Below are positions 27,930 through 36,141 of a DNA stretch of 52,825 nt, one piece after another. This stretch comes from an uncultured Flavobacteriales bacterium (GTDB lineage: Bacteria; Bacteroidota; Bacteroidia; Flavobacteriales_E; Vicingaceae): the NCBI GenBank assembly GCA_913056345.1, contig CAJXMH010000021.1, positions 1 to 52,825 on the forward strand, in the 5' to 3' direction. Numbering within the stretch: the first letter of the stretch is position 1; each line of letters opens with the position of its first letter. The translations under genes and the position numbers were made by a program. The notes under the pieces were generated by a model. That model did no database searches. It was not told the origin of the DNA and saw only the letters and a program-made list of their open reading frames with translations.

Positions 27930-27952
27930 AAACAAGGACCCACTGATTATCT
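27930..27952 (-). other. Partial, diverged copy of tRNA-Asn sequence
   Basis: Bases 27930-27952 match 28053-28075 of the tRNA-Asn gene at 20 of 23 positions, covering part of the T arm, the variable loop and the 3' half of the anticodon stem. The rest of the tRNA is absent, so it cannot be functional. It could be a decayed duplicate or a trace of integration or excision at the tRNA. Confidence 0.55.
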
Positions 27953-28005
27953 TTAAAGCATCAACATTTTAACTTCTTTAGATACTTTTCTTGGATCTAT
28001 TCCAT

Positions 28006-28032
28006 AAAAAAAGCAGTGCTTTCACACTGCTT
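28006..28032 (-). terminator. Terminator of tRNA-Asn
   Basis: AAGCAGTG (28011-28018) pairs with CACTGCTT (28025-28032) around a six-base loop; the A-run at 28006-28012 gives a U-run on the minus strand. It starts 4 bp after the tRNA 3' end. Confidence 0.8.
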
Positions 28033-28035
28033 TTG

Positions 28036-28109
28036 CTCCTCTTCTTGGACTCGAACCAAGGACCCTCTGATTAACAGTCAGATGCTCTAACCAGCTGAGC
28101 TAAAGAGGA
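28036..28109 (-). tRNA. tRNA-Asn (anticodon GTT)
   Basis: A 74-nt cloverleaf on the minus strand: acceptor stem TCCTCTT/AAGAGGA, D arm with GCTCAGCTGGTTAGAGC, anticodon stem TCTGA/TCAGA around CTGTTAA (anticodon GTT), and T arm CTTGG-TTCGAGT-CCAAG. The discriminator base is G, as normal for tRNA-Asn. CCA is not encoded. A small inverted repeat (28115-28120 with 28125-28130) lies just upstream of the 5' end. Confidence 0.97.
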
Positions 28110-28166
28110 ATCTTCTATTCAAAAGAATAGGGGTGCAATATTACCTCAAAGTTTTTAATTAAACAA

Positions 28167-28174
28167 TATCTTTG
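28167..28174 (+). promoter_or_regulatory. -7 element before adenosine kinase-like gene
   Basis: TATCTTTG is a full TAnnTTTG match; the expected start near 28178 leaves a leader of about 88 nt. The same octamer precedes the next kinase gene. Confidence 0.45.
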
Positions 28175-28265
28175 CGCAAAATTAATTCTTTCAAAATCAC
28201 GCTGTGATAGAATTATAATCTAAGAAACGTGCCAATTAATTGGCGCCCAAACAAGCACAAAAGCT

Positions 28266-29258
28266 ATGAGTAAAAAGTATAATGTTTACGGTATCGGAAA
28301 TGCCCTGGTTGATATTGTAACGGAAGTAGACGACCAATTCTTAATTGACCATAAAATTGAAAAAGGTCTGATGACTTTGGTTGACGAGGAAAGTCAAACC
28401 CGAATTTCTAACGCCATTAACATGAGCAAGAGTAATAAGCAATGTGGCGGTTCTGTTGCTAACTCTGTTATTGCCGTTGCCCAATTTGGTGGTACTTCCT
28501 ATTATTCTTGCAAAGTGGCAAAGGATGAATTAGGTGATTTTTACCGTAAAGACTTAAAAGCTAATGGAGTTGACACGAGTCTGGATGAACATGAACTTGA
28601 AGAGGGCATTACCGGAAAATGTTTGGTTATGACCACCTCAGATGCCTCAAGAACCATGAATACTTACTTAGGCATTACAGCAGACTACTCACGAGAACAG
28701 ATTACAGAGCATGCTTTAAAAGATAGTGAATACCTTTATATAGAAGGTTATTTAGTGACTTCAGAAAATGGTCAAGATGCTATGAAGTATGCCAAGCAAA
28801 TGGCTGAAGAAAACGGAGTTAAAGTAGCGCTTACTTTTTCTGATCCATCTATGGTGAAGTACTTTAAGGAACCCATGCAAGAAGTAGTGGGAGCAAGTGT
28901 AGATCTTCTTTTCTGTAATGAGGAAGAAGCCATGCTATACACTGGAAAAGACAACTTACAAGAGGCCCGAGAAGAATTGAAAAAAGATGCTAAGCGTTTT
29001 GTAATTACCCAAGGTGAAAATGGAGCTATGATCTACGATGGAGTCACTTTCGTTGATATAGAACCCTACCCGGTAAAGGCCATAGACACCAATGGAGCTG
29101 GCGATCTATTTGCAGGAGCATTTTTGGCAGGCATCACCAATGGTCGAAGCTATGCTGACTCAGGTAAACTCGCCTCTTTAGCTTCTTCAAAAGTAGTGAC
29201 CCAATTTGGCCCGAGACTAGAATGGCACCAAGCGAAAGATATCTTGCAAAAAGTATAA
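28266..29258 (+). CDS. Adenosine kinase-like PfkB family kinase
   Basis: A 330-residue ribokinase-fold enzyme. The N-terminus YGIGNALVDIV, the Gly motif CGGSVANSV near residue 60 and the C-terminal catalytic motif DTNGAGDLFAGAFLAGI (Asp as base) are intact. The pattern of N-terminus and length resembles adenosine kinase-like members common in Bacteroidota. It phosphorylates a nucleoside or sugar with ATP; substrate not proven. It is followed by a terminator, so it is expressed apart from the second kinase gene 72 bp downstream. Confidence 0.88.
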   Translation: MSKKYNVYGIGNALVDIVTEVDDQFLIDHKIEKGLMTLVDEESQTRISNAINMSKSNKQCGGSVANSVIAVAQFGGTSYYSCKVAKDELGDFYRKDLKANGVDTSLDEHELEEGITGKCLVMTTSDASRTMNTYLGITADYSREQITEHALKDSEYLYIEGYLVTSENGQDAMKYAKQMAEENGVKVALTFSDPSMVKYFKEPMQEVVGASVDLLFCNEEEAMLYTGKDNLQEAREELKKDAKRFVITQGENGAMIYDGVTFVDIEPYPVKAIDTNGAGDLFAGAFLAGITNGRSYADSGKLASLASSKVVTQFGPRLEWHQAKDILQKV

Positions 29259-29280
29259 GTTGAATGTAATTATCAATGCT

Positions 29281-29309
29281 AAGGCGATTCATACGAATCG
29301 CCTTTTTTT
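29281..29309 (+). terminator. Terminator after adenosine kinase-like gene
   Basis: A 10-bp perfect stem, AAGGCGATTC (29281-29290) with GAATCGCCTT (29295-29304), four-base loop, followed by a T-run. The T-run runs straight into the next -7 element. Confidence 0.9.
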
Positions 29310-29316
29310 ATCTTTG
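29309..29316 (+). promoter_or_regulatory. -7 element abutting the preceding terminator
   Basis: TATCTTTG follows the terminator T-run directly. The expected start near 29320 gives a leader of about 11 nt before the ATG at 29331. The -33 region would fall inside the hairpin stem and has no TTG. Confidence 0.4.
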
Positions 29317-29330
29317 CAAAAAATATATCC

Positions 29331-30263
29331 ATGAGTTTACTTGCAGTTGGAACCGTAGCCTTCGACGCCCTTGAAACACCCTTTGGGAAAACGGACAAAA
29401 TTTTAGGAGGTTCTGCCACTTATAGCAGTTTAGCAGCTTCTAATTATATCGATCGTATCGAACTGGTGTCTGTGGTGGGAGAAGATTTTCCTGAAGCTTA
29501 CATCCAAATGCTGCAAGAACATGGCATAAACACCTCAGCACTGCAAATCAAGCATGGAGAAAAAACATTCTCTTGGAGTGGTAAGTACCACCACGATATG
29601 AACACAAGGGACACCCTAGATACACAGTTGAATGTGTTGGAAAAATTCGATCCGATCATTCCAGATCAATACCAAGACTGTAACTACTTAATGCTCGCTA
29701 ATCTATCTCCAAAGCTTCAAAGAAAGGTTATTCAGCGTATGCGAAAAAAACCAAAGTTGATTGTAATGGATACCATGAACTTTTGGATGGACATGATGCC
29801 TGATGAACTCAAGGAAACATTGAAGTTAGTGAATGTGCTTTCGGTTAATGATGAAGAGGCACGCCAACTATCAGGAGAATATTCTTTGGTAAAGGCAGCT
29901 CAAAAGATCATGAAGATGGGCCCCGATTATTTGGTGATCAAAAAAGGAGAACACGGGGCTTTGTTGTTTCATGAGAGCGAAGTTTTCTTCGCTCCCGCAT
30001 TGCCCTTAGAAGAGGTATTTGATCCAACAGGGGCAGGCGACACTTTTGCCGGTGGCTTTATTGGTTACCTAGCTGCTACTGATGATATTTCTTTTGGCAA
30101 TATGAAAAGAGCCCTAATTCACGGTAGTGTACTCGCCTCTTTTTGCGTAGAGAAGTTTGGCACTGAGCGCTTGGTAAATCTACGACAAGAAGAAATAGAA
30201 GGACGTTTACAGCAGTTTATTGATTTGGTTCAATTTGATATTGTTTTGGAAGATAGCTTATAA
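29331..30263 (+). CDS. PfkB family carbohydrate kinase
   Basis: A 310-residue ribokinase-fold kinase with LAVGTVAFDAL at the N-terminus, a GGSATYSSLAA Gly motif near residue 26 and the catalytic DPTGAGDTFAGGFIGYLA near 236. It differs clearly from the adenosine kinase-like neighbour, so the pair is not a recent duplication. Substrate unknown (sugar or nucleoside). It ends 47 bp from a convergent gene, with only a weak hairpin between. Confidence 0.88.
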   Translation: MSLLAVGTVAFDALETPFGKTDKILGGSATYSSLAASNYIDRIELVSVVGEDFPEAYIQMLQEHGINTSALQIKHGEKTFSWSGKYHHDMNTRDTLDTQLNVLEKFDPIIPDQYQDCNYLMLANLSPKLQRKVIQRMRKKPKLIVMDTMNFWMDMMPDELKETLKLVNVLSVNDEEARQLSGEYSLVKAAQKIMKMGPDYLVIKKGEHGALLFHESEVFFAPALPLEEVFDPTGAGDTFAGGFIGYLAATDDISFGNMKRALIHGSVLASFCVEKFGTERLVNLRQEEIEGRLQQFIDLVQFDIVLEDSL

Positions 30264-30286
30264 AAGCTTGACGAGGTTTTGCTTTT
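30262..30286. terminator. Weak bidirectional hairpin between convergent genes
   Basis: AAAAGC (30262-30267) can pair with GCTTTT (30281-30286) over a 13-base loop. It is the only terminator-like structure between the convergent genes ending at 30263 and 30310. Confidence 0.25.
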
Positions 30287-30309
30287 ACCGAGAGAATTGT
30301 TTGTGTTCG

Positions 30310-31389
30310 CTATTTATAACTTACTCGCTCCAACAAACCCCTTTTCCGAAACTGCTCAGGATTAAACTCTAAAAATATAGACAGGTTTAGACACTTTTTA
30401 GGCTTAACCTCATCGCTTCGCTTGGCTCGAAAATCAACTTCATGGCCAAGCCCACTTTTGCTAATAAAACTAACTTTAGAGTGAACAGAATCAATGCTTA
30501 CAGGAGCTTGCTTAGTGTATTCCCAAAATGAATAATGTTGCAGATGCTTAGCCTTTTTTAAGCCAGCATTGATGGGTTCGTCCAATTCATTCAACCAACG
30601 ATATTCATAAGAAACTACTGCACTATCTAAACTAAAAATAACTTTCGCATGCTGTTTCATCTTACTCTTACCTTTAGTTGTTAATTCAAACACATAGCCT
30701 TCGGAAGATTTTTTTTGATCTACATTAAATTCCTTTTCAAATTTTAGATTTCTCAACAGCCGATTCTTTCTAAAGCCATCTTTTTCAAACATCCCTATCA
30801 GAGTTCCTAATACCAACTCCTTTCTCTTGGGATAAAACCAATATGCTGAGTCTACCTCCACCATAAAATCACAATAAGTAGAGTTCCAAACTTTTGTACC
30901 CTTCTTATCATATGAATTATAGTTGAGGCTCAGTTCTCCTTTCCGAACTTCATTCCAATTACTATCAGGAACTGTTGTTTTCGTTATAAAGCCAAATGGA
31001 ATATCTACTTTTTCGGTTCCCATTCGTTTTACATTAAATGAGACAAACTTGAGTAGTTTCTCAAATGGACTGATTGACTCTTCAAACACATTTACAGCTT
31101 TAAGTTGATAAGACTTTTGTTTCAATTCTATAGTAATATTGGACTTCAAACTAATCGTAGTATCCTGATAACCCAATCTGTGCAAGAGAACCGATTTTCC
31201 TATTTGCTTATTTTGAAAATCAAGTTTTCCGTTAGAGTCAGAGATTCCTAACAAAAAGGAATTATTGTAAAGAGCAAGCACTCCTTCTATTCCTTTCTCA
31301 TTTGAATCAAGTAGCTGGATAGTTTGAGAAGTAGAAACGAAAGATTGCAGATAAAAAGATAATAAACAAATCCACTTCAACCTTTTCAC
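30310..31389 (-). CDS. CarboxypepD_reg-like domain secreted protein
   Basis: A 359-residue protein with a signal peptide (ending in TSQ). Residues about 25-95 look like a carboxypeptidase-D regulatory-like beta-sandwich (EGVLALYNNSFLLGISDSNG then LLHRLGYQDTTISL), the same domain that starts many TonB-dependent receptors, here without a barrel or plug. The remaining 260 residues are an all-beta domain of the kind found in uncharacterised Bacteroidota periplasmic proteins. Its start codon overlaps the stop of the upstream lipoprotein gene (31386-31389), so the two are coupled. Confidence 0.75.
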   Translation of the reverse strand: MKRLKWICLLSFYLQSFVSTSQTIQLLDSNEKGIEGVLALYNNSFLLGISDSNGKLDFQNKQIGKSVLLHRLGYQDTTISLKSNITIELKQKSYQLKAVNVFEESISPFEKLLKFVSFNVKRMGTEKVDIPFGFITKTTVPDSNWNEVRKGELSLNYNSYDKKGTKVWNSTYCDFMVEVDSAYWFYPKRKELVLGTLIGMFEKDGFRKNRLLRNLKFEKEFNVDQKKSSEGYVFELTTKGKSKMKQHAKVIFSLDSAVVSYEYRWLNELDEPINAGLKKAKHLQHYSFWEYTKQAPVSIDSVHSKVSFISKSGLGHEVDFRAKRSDEVKPKKCLNLSIFLEFNPEQFRKRGLLERVSYK

Positions 31390-32231
31390 TCCTGCAGTTT
31401 TATCACCCTTTCCCCAGAATCATTAAAAGGACCCTCAACCAGCTTGCCGTCTGCATCAATAAGCTGAAGCCTGAAAGTATGCTCGCCCATACTTAAGCCT
31501 TCTACAAAATAGGGTTGCCAATGACTTAACATAAATTGGTTATCATCAATAATTGCTTTTACTTGATAGCCCTCTTCGCTAAGTTCAGTGTTAACCAAAA
31601 AGAAATCCAATAAGATTCTTTTGGTATCCTCACCTGTATAACTTCCTTTAGGCCGGCTGTAAAATAAATGCTTGGCTGTTTGGTCAAAAGAAGCCACGTT
31701 TTCACCAATCGGGAAATTTTGCAAAATAAACGCATCTTCTTGTTTAATGCTCTCATGATAAGAGCGAGATAGAAAGGCTAGTACCACATTGTTTCCTTCC
31801 ATTAATTCAGCTTTGAAGCTTGGCTCATAGTGAGCCTCATAAGGAGCATTATTTAAAATAAAATGAATGTGTTGACCTTTCTGCGAGTTAGCGCAATGAC
31901 GTTCTTCAGCCATGGGAGTCTGTTCCATTAACTCATAATTATCAACTGCAAAAGAAAATTCGTATTCCTTGGCTTCTGTAACTTCTGATGCTGCAGGGCT
32001 TTTCAAACTGAGTTTTGCATTGGGAAATGATTCAGCTATTTCGGCCGGATAGACTTTGAGCCCCCCGGACTCCATAACTTTCTGACTATTTTCAGATTCT
32101 CCTTGCTTTAGAGTAGGCCGTTCTGTTTGTTTTACTGTTTGTTCATTAGCATCTTTTCTAGATTCATTTTGACAAGCAGCAGCAGCCAACATTAAGAATC
32201 CCGAGAGGAGCAGTACATTCAAATTTTTCAT
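31386..32231 (-). CDS. His-containing lipoprotein, possibly distant DUF4399 relative
   Basis: A 281-residue protein with a lipoprotein signal (AAAACQNES; Cys at residue 20), a Glu/Gln/Lys-rich linker, then a beta-rich domain. The segment HCANSQKGQHIHFILNNAPY resembles in order and spacing the KGHHHLIINGGPLEAG segment of the DUF4399 lipoprotein encoded next upstream. A metal-binding or ligand-binding periplasmic role is possible from the His cluster, but that is inference. It is probably expressed with the downstream gene, and is separated from the upstream gene by a terminator. Confidence 0.68.
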   Translation of the reverse strand: MKNLNVLLLSGFLMLAAAACQNESRKDANEQTVKQTERPTLKQGESENSQKVMESGGLKVYPAEIAESFPNAKLSLKSPAASEVTEAKEYEFSFAVDNYELMEQTPMAEERHCANSQKGQHIHFILNNAPYEAHYEPSFKAELMEGNNVVLAFLSRSYHESIKQEDAFILQNFPIGENVASFDQTAKHLFYSRPKGSYTGEDTKRILLDFFLVNTELSEEGYQVKAIIDDNQFMLSHWQPYFVEGLSMGEHTFRLQLIDADGKLVEGPFNDSGERVIKLQE

Positions 32232-32262
32232 GGTCTTAGTTTTTTAGTTAAGCTTAAAGTAT

Positions 32263-32293
32263 AAAAAAAGCCGCTTCTTTCGAAACGGCTTTT
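32263..32293 (-). terminator. Terminator after DUF4399 lipoprotein gene
   Basis: AAAAGCCG (32266-32273) pairs with CGGCTTTT (32286-32293), extended inward by a short TTC/GAA stem; the A-run at 32263-32269 gives a U-run on the minus strand. Confidence 0.8.
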
Positions 32294-32322
32294 CAAAAAT
32301 TATCTTAATGAAGTGTGCTAAG

Positions 32323-32874
32323 CTAATCGATAACGATGGTTTCTGTCACACTCAACTGCTCTCCATAACTGCGGTGATAGCCATCAGCAAACTGCATGGT
32401 TAAAGTATGCTCTCCTGCAGGAAGAACCAATTCTGTTTCAGTTTGCCCTTTTCCGTAATGAATATTAACAGAATCAGCAGGAACAACCATTCCAGCTTCT
32501 AATGGACCGCCATTAATGATCAAGTGGTGGTGTCCTTTACCTTCATTCAATTCTCCGGCAGGCTCAACTTCCATGCCTTCAACGCCAAATTTTACCCTTA
32601 CAGTTGTGGTCTCTTCGCCAGTTTCAGGATCAATTACAACATCTTTGTCCAAACCGGCAAAGAAAACTTTTGCAGAATCAGGAACTGGCAGCAAGTCAGC
32701 TTGGCCTTCGTCTTTCTTTTTTTCCATCATCTTCTCGTGATCATGGTCGGCATGCTCTTCTTTCATCTCGGTTTTCTCTTCCGATTGACTTTCCTCATTT
32801 TTAGGTGCTTGCCCGCATGCTACCATAACGGCTAATCCAAATAGTAGGCTAATTTGTAATACTCTTTTTTTCAT
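32323..32874 (-). CDS. DUF4399 domain lipoprotein
   Basis: A 183-residue protein with a lipoprotein signal (VMVACGQAP; Cys at residue 20), a charged linker with a His/Glu-rich patch (EEHADHDHEKMMEKKKDEG) and a C-terminal DUF4399 domain (residues about 65-180) with the typical GKGHHHLIINGGPLEAG and AGEHTLTMQFADGYHRSYG. DUF4399 is a small periplasmic beta-sandwich without an assigned activity; the His cluster suggests metal binding. It starts 10 bp after the biotinyl carrier gene ends, so both could share the promoter at 33405-33434, and a terminator follows. Confidence 0.87.
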   Translation of the reverse strand: MKKRVLQISLLFGLAVMVACGQAPKNEESQSEEKTEMKEEHADHDHEKMMEKKKDEGQADLLPVPDSAKVFFAGLDKDVVIDPETGEETTTVRVKFGVEGMEVEPAGELNEGKGHHHLIINGGPLEAGMVVPADSVNIHYGKGQTETELVLPAGEHTLTMQFADGYHRSYGEQLSVTETIVID

Positions 32875-32884
32875 GATTTATCTT

Positions 32885-33397
32885 TTAAGATTCAAATTCG
32901 ATTAATAATTGATTTTTTTCAACTGCTTGACCCTGCTCAACTGCTATGCTTTTAACAACGACATCAGAAGGTGCTTTTAACACATTTTCCATTTTCATGG
33001 CTTCAAGCACTATCAAAGGTTCGTCTTTAGCCACTTCTTGTCCAACTTCAACTGAAGTGGAAAGTACAAGTCCCGGCATGGGGGCTTTTAATTCGGTCAC
33101 TCCCGCCGAAGCAAGGTCTTCCATGCCAAGTTTTTGCAGTAACAGATCATATCGATCTTCAACCTCTAATTGGTAAATATGGTTATTGATCCGAATTGCC
33201 ATGCTTTTTGCTGCTGCATCAAATTCTAAGACCTCTGCATTATATGAGCGGTTCTCATGCAAAATATGGAATCGATTCTCACCCAATGGCTGGAAGTCAA
33301 ATTCATGAATGTCTCCATCGATTGAAAAACTTCCATCCGCCAAGCTTTCCAACTCTTTCGATTCTTCTTGATCTATATTTACCTTAAGCTTAGACAT
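32885..33397 (-). CDS. Biotin/lipoyl-attachment carrier protein (BCCP-like)
   Basis: About 170 residues from the ATG at 33397 (MSKLKVNIDQEE). The last 70 residues are a biotinyl domain (MPGLVLSTSVEVGQEV) with the biotinylation motif EAMKMEN, Lys at about residue 135. The N-terminal 100 residues resemble the spacer of the alpha subunits of acyl-CoA (propionyl/acetyl-CoA) carboxylases in Bacteroidota. No biotin carboxylase or carboxyltransferase gene is adjacent, so its complex is encoded elsewhere. An upstream ATG at 33415 would add MYICAS, but the predicted promoter overlaps that codon, so I prefer 33397. Confidence 0.88.
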   Translation of the reverse strand: MSKLKVNIDQEESKELESLADGSFSIDGDIHEFDFQPLGENRFHILHENRSYNAEVLEFDAAAKSMAIRINNHIYQLEVEDRYDLLLQKLGMEDLASAGVTELKAPMPGLVLSTSVEVGQEVAKDEPLIVLEAMKMENVLKAPSDVVVKSIAVEQGQAVEKNQLLIEFES

Positions 33398-33404
33398 AGA
33401 GGCG

Positions 33405-33434
33405 CAAATATACATTAATCAAGGTTTATACAAA
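33405..33434 (-). promoter_or_regulatory. Promoter for the biotinyl carrier gene
   Basis: On the minus strand TTTG (33434-33431) is followed after 18 bp by TATATTTG (33412-33405). The expected start near 33401 leaves only about 4 nt before the ATG at 33397. Confidence 0.6.
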
Positions 33435-33495
33435 GGATAAACGGTTTGCGAATCAAGGCTTTTTATCTGAGTTTTGAGGTTCCAAAATAATCAAT

Positions 33496-36141
33496 ATGAA
33501 AATTCAACACTTTTTAGCCACTTTACTGATTTCTGTAAGCCTTTTAAATGCCTGTAAACCCACTGCCGATGTGGTTGTGGCAGACGAGGAGGTTATGCTT
33601 GACACGATTGATATAACACCTGAAGAACCAAAGGTTTACCAAGCAGCCGAAACGAGAGTTAATGACTTGATTCACACGAAGCTAGAAGTATCTTTTGATT
33701 GGGATAGCACTTTTCTTTACGGAAAGGCTTACCTTACTTTTAGTCCCTATTTCTATCCTGTTGACAGCTTGACTCTTGATGCCAAAGGATTTCAATTACA
33801 TGAAGTGGCTTTATTGAATGAGCTTGATGAAAAGCAAGCCCTTACCTACACTTACGACAGTAGCTTTATCCATATTGCGCTTGACAAGACCTATCAAAAA
33901 GAAGATACCTACCGTGTTTTTATTGACTACACGGCTATGCCTAACAAGTTAGATGCGGGCGGCAGCGCAGCCATTACTTCTGACAAAGGCTTGTATTTTA
34001 TAAATCCTGACGGAAGTGAAGCTGATAAGCCCCAACAAATTTGGACACAAGGAGAAACAGAGGCAAGCTCATGTTGGTTCCCTACCATTGACGCTCCAAA
34101 TGAGAAAACCAGCCAAGAAATCTACATGACAGTAGATACTGCTTATGTAACCTTATCAAACGGTGCATTGATGTTTCAAACAGAAAATGGTGATGGAACA
34201 CGCACCGATTATTGGAAACAAAAACTTCCTCACGCTCCCTATCTGTTTATGATGGCGGTTGGCGATTTTGCAGTAGTAGAAGACGAATGGAGAGAGATTC
34301 CCGTAAACTATTATGTGGAGCCTAAATATGAAGCTTATGCCAAGGACATTTATCCGCATACGCCAGAAATGTTAGAGTTCTTTTCGAAGCGCCTAGGCTA
34401 CGACTACCCTTGGGACAAATACCACCAAATTGTAGTTAGAGACTACGTTTCAGGGGCCATGGAAAACACTGGTGCGGTAATCTTTGGAGAGTTTGTTCAG
34501 GGCGACGACCGCTTTTTAATTGACAATTCTGGAGAAGATATTGTGGCGCACGAAATGTTTCACCATTGGTTTGGAGATTTGGTAACCTGCGAATCTTGGG
34601 CAAACCTGCCGCTTAACGAGGCGTTTGCAACCTATGGAGAATACTTATGGAATGAATACAAATATGGTTTAGATCAGGCAGACTACCATGGATACAATGA
34701 TTACCGCGTTTACATGCAAAGTGCACGAACTGCCAAAAAGCAATTGATTCGCTATTACTATGATTACCGCATGGAAATGTTTGATGCTCACTCTTACCAA
34801 AAGGGTGGTCGTGTTTTACACATGTTGAGAAAAGAAGTTGGAGACGAAGCTTTCTTTGCTGCACTGGAGCTTTACCTTAAGGACAATGAGTACCAACCAG
34901 CAGAAATCCACCACCTACGATTAGCTTTTGAAGAAATCACCGGAGAAGACCTCAATTGGTTTTTCAACCAGTGGTTTCTGAGTGCCGGCCACCCCGAAAT
35001 TGAAGTTGAACAGGAATACATTGACTCTACTAAAACACTCAACATCCAACTTACACAAACACAAGAAGGGGAAAACATTCCTGAGGTTTTTGAATTGCGC
35101 ACCGATGTTGAGATCGTGAATGCCAAAGGAGAGAAAACCATCTATCCGATCCACCTCAAGCAAAGAGAAAAGACCTTTACTTTCAATTTAGAAGAGGAAC
35201 CCATTTTGGTAAATCTTGATGCTGATAAAAGTTTACTTGCCAAGATCGATCAAGACTTTGATGAGGAGGCGGCTAAGGCTTTGTATGAGCATGGAGGCAA
35301 CTTCCTAGACCGCTATCAAGGTATTCGCGAATTGAAAAGAGAGAAAGAAGCCAAATACCTTGACGCAATTGAAAGTGCTTTAAAAGATGACTTCTGGAAA
35401 ATTAGAGAAACCGCTTTATCAAATGCCAAGTATTTGATCAGAGAACGAAAAGATCAGGTTTTAGATCAAATTAAAGACATGGCTAAGAACGATGAAAAGT
35501 CGGCAGTTAGGTCAGCAGCGTATGGCGCCCTTAGTAAGTATTATGAAGATGAACTAGGAGCAGATTTCTTTCAAAGCGGATTAGAAGATCGATCATATCG
35601 TGTGGTTGCTAGCTGCCTTGATGCACTTTATGAAATAGACAATGCAGAAGGAATCAAAGCAGCAAAGGAGCTTGAAAAAGAAGACAACAATGGTATTAAA
35701 TTAGCTATTGCCAATATGTATGCTGATGATGGAGCAGCAGAACACCTACCATTTTTCAAAACAGCTTTAAATGAATTGAACGGTTTTAGCCTATACCCTT
35801 TACTAGCGAGTTATGGTCAATATTTGAAAGAGCAAGATGCTGAGGTTGTAACTGAAGCCTTGCCTAGTTTAACCGCTATCGCAATGGGTGAAGAAGCTTG
35901 GTTTGTAAGAATGAATGCGATCAATAGCTTGGCTAGCTTATTCACAAACTACAAGAATAATGCTGAAGAAGCAGCTGAAAGTCTTGAAAATGAGGCGAAT
36001 TTAGCTGATCCAAGTGCGATCAAGGCAAAATTAGAAAGCTCAACAAAAATGCAAGAAATGTTGAAGGAAAACTTAACCAAGATCCGAGAGCAAGAGGAAA
36101 ACGAAAACCTAAAGCGTATTCTTGATGGGGCTTTGAATTAG
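33496..36141 (+). CDS. M1 family metallo-aminopeptidase lipoprotein
   Basis: An 881-residue protein with a lipoprotein signal (SLLNACKPT; Cys at residue 20). The M1 core has GAMENTGAV near residue 319 and the zinc site HEMFHHW at 352-358 with the third ligand Glu in NEAFATYGEY 19 residues after the second His. Residues from about 590 form alpha-helical HEAT-like repeats (YRVVASCLDALYEIDNAEG). It removes N-terminal amino acids from peptides in the periplasm or at the cell surface. It converges with RNase HI, the stops overlapping by 4 bp (36138-36141). Confidence 0.94.
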   Translation: MKIQHFLATLLISVSLLNACKPTADVVVADEEVMLDTIDITPEEPKVYQAAETRVNDLIHTKLEVSFDWDSTFLYGKAYLTFSPYFYPVDSLTLDAKGFQLHEVALLNELDEKQALTYTYDSSFIHIALDKTYQKEDTYRVFIDYTAMPNKLDAGGSAAITSDKGLYFINPDGSEADKPQQIWTQGETEASSCWFPTIDAPNEKTSQEIYMTVDTAYVTLSNGALMFQTENGDGTRTDYWKQKLPHAPYLFMMAVGDFAVVEDEWREIPVNYYVEPKYEAYAKDIYPHTPEMLEFFSKRLGYDYPWDKYHQIVVRDYVSGAMENTGAVIFGEFVQGDDRFLIDNSGEDIVAHEMFHHWFGDLVTCESWANLPLNEAFATYGEYLWNEYKYGLDQADYHGYNDYRVYMQSARTAKKQLIRYYYDYRMEMFDAHSYQKGGRVLHMLRKEVGDEAFFAALELYLKDNEYQPAEIHHLRLAFEEITGEDLNWFFNQWFLSAGHPEIEVEQEYIDSTKTLNIQLTQTQEGENIPEVFELRTDVEIVNAKGEKTIYPIHLKQREKTFTFNLEEEPILVNLDADKSLLAKIDQDFDEEAAKALYEHGGNFLDRYQGIRELKREKEAKYLDAIESALKDDFWKIRETALSNAKYLIRERKDQVLDQIKDMAKNDEKSAVRSAAYGALSKYYEDELGADFFQSGLEDRSYRVVASCLDALYEIDNAEGIKAAKELEKEDNNGIKLAIANMYADDGAAEHLPFFKTALNELNGFSLYPLLASYGQYLKEQDAEVVTEALPSLTAIAMGEEAWFVRMNAINSLASLFTNYKNNAEEAAESLENEANLADPSAIKAKLESSTKMQEMLKENLTKIREQEENENLKRILDGALN

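Larger units (their letters stand above)
27494..28035. other. Longest intergenic gap; no gene supported in this part
   Basis: About 540 bp. 27494-27820 is AT-rich with no recognised signal. 27825-27950 is visibly more GC-rich than its surroundings and contains CCGCTCAGCCGGACGG near 27912, and ends in a partial tRNA-Asn copy (27930-27952). A 68-codon minus-strand open frame (27729-27935) has no credible protein features. Confidence 0.6.

Noticed and set aside
27729-27935. 68-codon minus-strand open frame in the large gap
   Set aside because: No signal peptide, domain or credible start context, low-complexity hydrophobic tail, and it runs into the partial tRNA copy.
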